A stretch of DNA of 7,878 nucleotides, taken from positions 1 through 7,878 of the forward strand of contig DAINSQ010000206.1 in the NCBI GenBank assembly GCA_036741235.1, in the 5' to 3' direction. This document shows positions 7,048-7,878 of the stretch, piece after piece. How positions within the stretch are numbered: the first letter of the stretch is position 1; each line of letters opens with the position of its first letter. The notes beneath the pieces are model-generated. The model did not search any database. It had not been told where the DNA came from and saw nothing but the letters and a program-made list of their open reading frames with translations. Source of the stretch: JABWBR01 sp036741235. GTDB taxonomy: Bacteria; Bacteroidota; Bacteroidia; Chitinophagales; Saprospiraceae. The translations under genes were made by a program, and so were the position numbers.

Positions 7048-7878
7048 ATGCAATTACTCGATGGCAAATGGCTGGCAGAGACGATCAAGCAGGAACTGGC
7101 CGCCGCAGTAGTCCAACGCGCTGCTCATGGGCACAGGCCGCCCCACCTGGCAGCCGTTTTGGTGGGAGAAGACCCCGCCAGCCAGGTGTATGTGCGCAAT
7201 AAAGTGAAATCGTGCGAAGCCGCAGGATTTAGCTCAACGCTAATCAAGCAGCCCGCAAATACCACTGAGGCCGAACTGCTGGATATTGTGCGCGACCTCA
7301 ACCAGAATCCCGATATCGACGGCTTTATCGTGCAGTTGCCCCTCCCCGGCCATATCAACGAACACCTTGTTACACTGGCTATCGACCCCAAAAAGGATGT
7401 GGACGGATTCCATCCCACTAATTTCGGACGTATGGCCCAGGGATTGCCCTGCTATCTGCCGGCTACGCCATACGGAATAGTAGAGATGTTGCGCCGCTAT
7501 GATATTCCTACCGCCGGCAAAGAAGTAGTCGTAGTAGGACGCAGTAATATCGTAGGCACGCCTATTAGTATTTTGCTCTCCAGAAAAGGTTATCCAGGCG
7601 ATGCTACTGTAACGATCTGCCACAGCCGCACCCGCGACCTTGCCGAACATACCCGCCGCGCCGATATTCTGATCGCCGCCATCGGTAAAGCCGATTTTAT
7701 CACCGGCGATATGGTAAAAGAAGGTGTTGTTGTGATTGACGTTGGTATGAACCGCGTTGACGATCCCGCTTTGCCCAAAGGCTACCGCCTAACCGGCGAT
7801 GTGGATTTTCAAAGCGTGGCGCCAAAGTCGTCGTATATTACACCCGTGCCCGGCGGCGTAGGCCAAATGACGGTGATG
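7048..7878 (+). CDS. folD: Bifunctional methylenetetrahydrofolate dehydrogenase/cyclohydrolase (3' end outside window)
   Basis: The first 277 codons of FolD. This cytoplasmic one-carbon enzyme oxidises 5,10-methylene-THF to 5,10-methenyl-THF with NADP+ and then hydrolyses it to 10-formyl-THF, supplying purine synthesis and initiator-tRNA formylation. The start ATG at 7048 gives the standard N-terminus (QLLDGKWLAE). Residues equivalent to the E. coli active site are present: Tyr48 and Lys52 in YVRNKVKSC, Gln96 in VQLPLPG, and Asp119 in KDVDGFHP. The Rossmann segment VVVVGRSNIVGTP (160-172) has the Arg-Ser expected for binding the NADP 2'-phosphate. Further family motifs are ADILIAAIGK (205-214), VVIDVGMNR (228-236), LTGDV (248-252) and YITPVPGGVG (263-272). 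The family is usually about 285-300 residues, so roughly 10-25 residues are missing at the right edge. One oddity is Gln273 where most homologues have Pro (GGVGPMT). It is divergent from the adhesin operon and has no evident functional tie to it. Confidence 0.96.
   Translation, partial: MQLLDGKWLAETIKQELAAAVVQRAAHGHRPPHLAAVLVGEDPASQVYVRNKVKSCEAAGFSSTLIKQPANTTEAELLDIVRDLNQNPDIDGFIVQLPLPGHINEHLVTLAIDPKKDVDGFHPTNFGRMAQGLPCYLPATPYGIVEMLRRYDIPTAGKEVVVVGRSNIVGTPISILLSRKGYPGDATVTICHSRTRDLAEHTRRADILIAAIGKADFITGDMVKEGVVVIDVGMNRVDDPALPKGYRLTGDVDFQSVAPKSSYITPVPGGVGQMTVM

Noticed and set aside
7240..7650. 136-codon minus-strand frame
   Set aside because: Antisense to folD, whose catalytic and cofactor motifs are clear on the plus strand.

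Overview
The window looks like a chromosomal segment of a Bacteroidota bacterium, most plausibly from the Saprospirales/Chitinophagales side of the phylum. This is inferred from a type IX secretion system (T9SS) gene pair, SprB-type repeats with a gliding-motility C-terminal domain, TAnnTTTG-like promoter elements, weak or absent Shine-Dalgarno sequences and a moderate GC content. Genus cannot be fixed from the sequence alone.

Layout: bases 1-86 hold a 10-bp tandem array that continues beyond the left edge. On its minus-strand face it is a run of regularly spaced G-tracts. Next, on the minus strand, come two genes that read as one operon. The upstream gene (about 1205-6709) encodes a giant secreted surface protein of about 1834 residues with this order: signal peptide, CUB-like domain, PKD domain, P-domain-like module, Ig/PKD-like module, second P-domain-like module, Ig/PKD-like module, FN3-like module, ten SprB repeats, a last PKD-like module, and a type-B T9SS C-terminal domain. 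The downstream gene (91-1167), after a 37-nt gap, encodes a PorP/SprF-family outer-membrane beta-barrel. This pairing matches the known sprB-sprF arrangement, in which a SprF-like protein is needed to export or anchor a partner adhesin carrying a type-B C-terminal domain.

The intergenic stretch of about 340 bp (6710-7047) is AT-rich and carries divergent promoter candidates plus a perfect hairpin in the predicted 5' leader of the adhesin mRNA. To its right, on the plus strand, folD (methylenetetrahydrofolate dehydrogenase/cyclohydrolase) starts at 7048 and runs off the right edge after 277 codons. It is a housekeeping gene with no evident functional link to the adhesin operon.

No tRNA, rRNA, CRISPR array, transposase or phage gene was seen. 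The most noteworthy non-coding signals are the G-quadruplex-compatible 10-bp array at the operon's 3' end, a G7 tract inside the last SprB repeat, and a strong excess of the palindrome GGCGCC.
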